Shown here: positions 61,402-64,000 of the stretch, piece after piece | Layout: each line of letters opens with the position of its first letter | Numbering within the stretch: position 1 is the stretch's first letter | Notes under the pieces: generated by a model | Databases searched by the model: none | What the model was told of the DNA's origin: nothing | What the model saw: the letters and a program-made list of their open reading frames with translations, nothing else | Translations under genes and position numbers: made by a program | From: Mesorhizobium loti | GTDB taxonomy: Bacteria; Pseudomonadota; Alphaproteobacteria; Rhizobiales; Rhizobiaceae | NCBI GenBank assembly: GCA_002356515.1 | Contig: AP017605.1 | Coordinates: 186,001-250,000, forward strand | Length of the DNA: 64,000 bases | Direction of reading: 5' to 3'

Positions 61402-62709
61402 ATGGCCGATCTGTTCAGTGTCGATGAACCGGAAAGAGCGCCGCCCGGGCGGCCGCTCGCTGACCGGTTGCGGCCAAAAAATCTTGGCGAGGTCGTTGGC
61501 CAGGAACATCTGACCGGACCCGATGGCGCGCTGACCCGGCTGATCGGTTCGGGTTCGCTCGGCTCGATGATCTTCTGGGGCCCGCCAGGCACCGGCAAGA
61601 CCACGGTGGCGAGGCTGCTTGCCGGCGAGACCAGCCTCGCCTTCGAGCAGATATCGGCGGTGTTTTCCGGCGTCGCCGACCTCAAGAAAGTGTTCGAGAC
61701 GGCCAAGCTGCGCCGCGCCAACGGTCGCCAGACCCTGCTTTTCGTCGACGAGATCCACCGGTTCAACCGTGCCCAGCAGGACTCCTTTCTCCCTGTCATG
61801 GAGGATGGGACGGTCGTCCTGGTTGGCGCCACAACCGAAAACCCGTCCTTCGAGCTGAATGCCGCGTTGCTGTCGCGGGCGCGCGTCATGGTCTTTCATT
61901 CGCTCGGCGAGGAGAGCATCGCCAAGCTGATGACACGGGCGGAGGCGGCGGAGGGCAGGGCGCTGCCGCTCGACGACGAGGCGCGGGCGATGCTGATCCG
62001 CATGAGCGATGGCGACGGACGCGCCTCGCTGACGCTGGCCGAGGAAGTCTGGCGTGCCGCCAAGCCCGGCGAGGTTTTCGATCCCGAAGGGCTGCAGCGT
62101 ATCGTCCAGCGCCGTGCGCCGATCTATGACAAGGGCCAGGACGGCCACTACAATCTGATCTCGGCGCTGCACAAATCGGTGCGCGGCTCCGATCCCGATG
62201 CAGCGCTCTACTATCTCGCGCGCATGTTCGACGCCGGCGAGGATCCGCTCTATCTCGGCCGCCGTCTGGTGCGCATGGCGATGGAGGACATCGGCCTTGC
62301 CGATCCGCAGGCGCTGGTCATCGCCAATGCCGCCAAGGACGCCTACGACTATCTGGGCTCGCCGGAGGGCGAACTGGCCTTTGCCGAGGCCACCGTCTAT
62401 CTCGCCACCGCGCCCAAATCCAATGCCGTCTACACCGCCTTTAAGGCGGCCACCCAGGCAGCCAAGCAGCATGGCTCGCTGCTGCCGCCAAAGCACATCC
62501 TCAATGCGCCGACCAAGCTGATGAAGGAGGAGGATTACGGCGCGGGCTATCGCTACGATCACGATGAGCCGGACGCTTTTTCAGGCCAGGACTATTTTCC
62601 GGAGAAGATGGGCCGCCAGACCTTCTATGATCCGCCTGAGCGTGGCTTCGAGCGCGATATACGGAAGCGGCTCGATTATTGGGCGAAGCTGCGCAAAGAG
62701 CGGGAATAG
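61402..62709 (+). CDS. rarA: replication-associated recombination protein A
   Basis: 435 residues, AAA+ clamp-loader-like ATPase acting at stalled forks. Order: RPLADRLRPKNLGEVVGQEH, Walker A GPPGTGKTT, Walker B LLFVDEIHRFNRAQQD, sensor 1 GATTENPSF, then the tetramerisation domain with GSDPDAALYYLARMFDAGED and the C-terminal YDHDEPDAFSGQDYFPE. Length and motifs are canonical. It follows the DegP-like gene, as in many rhizobia. Confidence 0.95.
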   Translation: MADLFSVDEPERAPPGRPLADRLRPKNLGEVVGQEHLTGPDGALTRLIGSGSLGSMIFWGPPGTGKTTVARLLAGETSLAFEQISAVFSGVADLKKVFETAKLRRANGRQTLLFVDEIHRFNRAQQDSFLPVMEDGTVVLVGATTENPSFELNAALLSRARVMVFHSLGEESIAKLMTRAEAAEGRALPLDDEARAMLIRMSDGDGRASLTLAEEVWRAAKPGEVFDPEGLQRIVQRRAPIYDKGQDGHYNLISALHKSVRGSDPDAALYYLARMFDAGEDPLYLGRRLVRMAMEDIGLADPQALVIANAAKDAYDYLGSPEGELAFAEATVYLATAPKSNAVYTAFKAATQAAKQHGSLLPPKHILNAPTKLMKEEDYGAGYRYDHDEPDAFSGQDYFPEKMGRQTFYDPPERGFERDIRKRLDYWAKLRKERE

Positions 62710-62714
62710 CTGAT

Positions 62715-63392
62715 TTGCGTCGGCCGGTGGTCGTCACGCTGCGATACGAGGCTTCGCCTTGGGGCATCTCAACCTCGGTTGTTCTCCACACGCTGCTCGC
62801 CGCGACGCTGGCGCTTATGCCGCTGCCAAAGCGGCCGAAGCGGCTGGAAGAGGAGCGGGTGTCGGTCGCCATTCTGACGCCGCAGCAGTTCGAGGCGTCG
62901 ACCAAGCCACCGCCGGTGCAAGCACCGCCGCCGGCACCAGAGGCGCGAGCGCCGATGCCCACGCCATCGCCGAGTGCTCCTCCAGCTCAACTGCCAACCG
63001 CGCCGGCCATGATCCGTCCGACCGAAATGCTGTCGGCCAAGACGCTCGCCGATCCGCGCAGCCGGCAGGCGCGCGCCGATCTTGCGACCTTCGCTTCCGA
63101 CGAGCGCATGGTGCAATTGTGCAATCTCGAGGCCATGGATCAGATCCGGCGTTGGCGCGCGGATTTTCAACCGGAACGCGTCGTGTCTTACGCAACGGCC
63201 GAGGAGAAGATCCGCGGCACCACCATCGCCGCGGATGGCGCGGCTTTCCGCAGCCGCAAAAACTGGTATAGTCTGAAGTTCAAATGCCAGCTCGCACGAG
63301 ACGGCGAAAGCGTCATCGGCTTTGAGTTCCTAGTCGGCGATCCCGTGGCCAGGGAGAAATGGGACGAGTTCGGCTTGCCAGCCGTGCATTGA
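62715..63392 (+). CDS. DUF930-type protein with N-terminal membrane anchor
   Basis: About 225 residues from TTG 62715; the start is uncertain, as the frame continues back into rarA. One membrane span (STSVVLHTLLAATLALMPLP) precedes a proline-rich stretch at about 65-100, as in TonB-like proteins. The C-terminal domain with MVQLCNLEAMDQIRRWRADF, RVVSYATAEEKIRGTTI and SRKNWYSLKFKCQLARDG matches the DUF930 domain of rhizobia. Function unknown. It is 5 bp after rarA and may be coupled to it. Confidence 0.7.
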   Translation: MRRPVVVTLRYEASPWGISTSVVLHTLLAATLALMPLPKRPKRLEEERVSVAILTPQQFEASTKPPPVQAPPPAPEARAPMPTPSPSAPPAQLPTAPAMIRPTEMLSAKTLADPRSRQARADLATFASDERMVQLCNLEAMDQIRRWRADFQPERVVSYATAEEKIRGTTIAADGAAFRSRKNWYSLKFKCQLARDGESVIGFEFLVGDPVAREKWDEFGLPAVH

Positions 63393-63551
63393 CCGAAGTC
63401 TGGCAAATTCCACCAGGCAGCCGCAGGGCCACGACGTCGTGGCGTTGTGCGGCGACCCAAAAAACCTTATCAAGGCGCACGGCCGGGCGGTGGTCGTTGC
63501 CGAGATTTGGCACACTCATTCGCAACAGGATCGCGCTCCGCGCGTGGAAAA

Positions 63552-64000
63552 ATGACAAAAACCCTTCGCAAATCCCTTCGCAAATTCGCCATCGCCATCC
63601 CGCTTCTCGCTCTTGGCTTTTACTTCATCCCCATCCTGACGACGATCTTCATCGTTTGCGGCCTGATCGATGTGCTGCGCAACGACAGGAAGGATCTGTC
63701 GCTGTTCTCAGGCTACTTCCTCGGCAACGGCATCTTCACCTGGCTGCTGTCGCCGTTCAACCTGCTGGTCGATCTGCTCTGCTACAGGAACCCCGGCGTG
63801 TGGAAGCTGGAACAGTTTCCGGAGGACTATCAGCGCGAGGTCAATGAGGTCCTGGACATCTTCAAGGCGCGCAAGGACGAGATCATCGCCGACATCGACG
63901 CCAATTTCGGCGCCGGCCGGCGCGGCATGTATGTCTACCAGTGGTACGGCAAGCACCGGATCGACAACGTCGCCGAGTTCAACAAGGATTTCAAATACAT
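63552..64000 (+). CDS. membrane-anchored protein, possibly a beta-hydroxylase (3' end outside window)
   Basis: 149 codons visible from ATG 63552. MTKTLRKSLRKFAIAIPLLA leads into a first hydrophobic span ending FIPILTTIFIVCGLI, then a partly hydrophobic segment FTWLLSPFNLLVDLLCYRNP, then a soluble helical part with EVNEVLDIFKARKDEIIADI and MYVYQWYGKHRIDN. The last part resembles the lead-in of membrane-linked aspartyl/asparaginyl hydroxylase-like proteins of rhizobia, but the catalytic histidines would lie beyond the edge, so the call is tentative. Confidence 0.5.
   Translation, partial: MTKTLRKSLRKFAIAIPLLALGFYFIPILTTIFIVCGLIDVLRNDRKDLSLFSGYFLGNGIFTWLLSPFNLLVDLLCYRNPGVWKLEQFPEDYQREVNEVLDIFKARKDEIIADIDANFGAGRRGMYVYQWYGKHRIDNVAEFNKDFKY

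Overview
The window is chromosomal DNA of a GC-rich alphaproteobacterium of the order Rhizobiales, most likely Mesorhizobium or a close relative. The evidence is gene order (tuf - tRNA-Trp - secE - nusG - rplKAJL - rpoBC, then rpsL through rplQ), a BA14K-type secreted protein, strong GC-third codon bias, and several kinds of palindromic intergenic repeat of the sort common in rhizobia. The species assignment is inference; no 16S gene is present.

Layout. (1) 1-3440: three genes of a spermidine/putrescine-type ABC importer on the minus strand, divergent from a TetR regulator; two tandem AATTG-N3-CAATT operators lie between them. (2) 3441-8153: an AT-richer accessory segment with an OLD-family ATPase/TOPRIM nuclease, an orphan secreted protein, a DUF4365-type nuclease-like protein and four tRNA-Thr-related sequences (one intact, one decayed, one 3' half, one 5' half). 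(3) 8154-9865: small envelope or secreted proteins, including a duplicated pair with shared leaders, one very histidine-rich. (4) 10000-14654: IclR regulator and the divergent glyoxylate operon gcl-hyi-glxR. (5) 14776-22819: rlmB, tRNA-Tyr, tRNA-Gly, small membrane proteins, a DMT exporter, the first tuf copy, a double-domain ClpP-like periplasmic protein, a truncated globin, a pseudogene with three frameshifts and tRNA-Trp.

(6) 23184-35398: secE-nusG-rplK-rplA-(L10 leader)-rplJ-rplL-rpoB-rpoC. (7) 35487-40209: a non-ribosomal insert with an O-methyltransferase, a complete IS481-family element, a sugar 1-dehydrogenase and a Cds1-like PLP enzyme with a small partner. (8) 40683-59730: the merged str-S10-spc-alpha cluster (rpsL-rpsG-fusA-tuf-rpsJ ... 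rpoA-rplQ) with secY and adk, ending at a strong terminator. (9) 59867-64000: HtrA/DegP protease, rarA, a DUF930-type protein and a truncated membrane protein running off the edge.

Most of the window is housekeeping. The 3.4-8.2 kb segment is where anything new is most likely, because two nuclease-like proteins lie among tRNA-Thr fragments and a 45-bp direct repeat that includes the tRNA 5' half bounds a 2.5-kb unit. No integrase, CRISPR array, rRNA or replication origin was seen. Functions given for unrecognised genes are limited to what their sequence shows.
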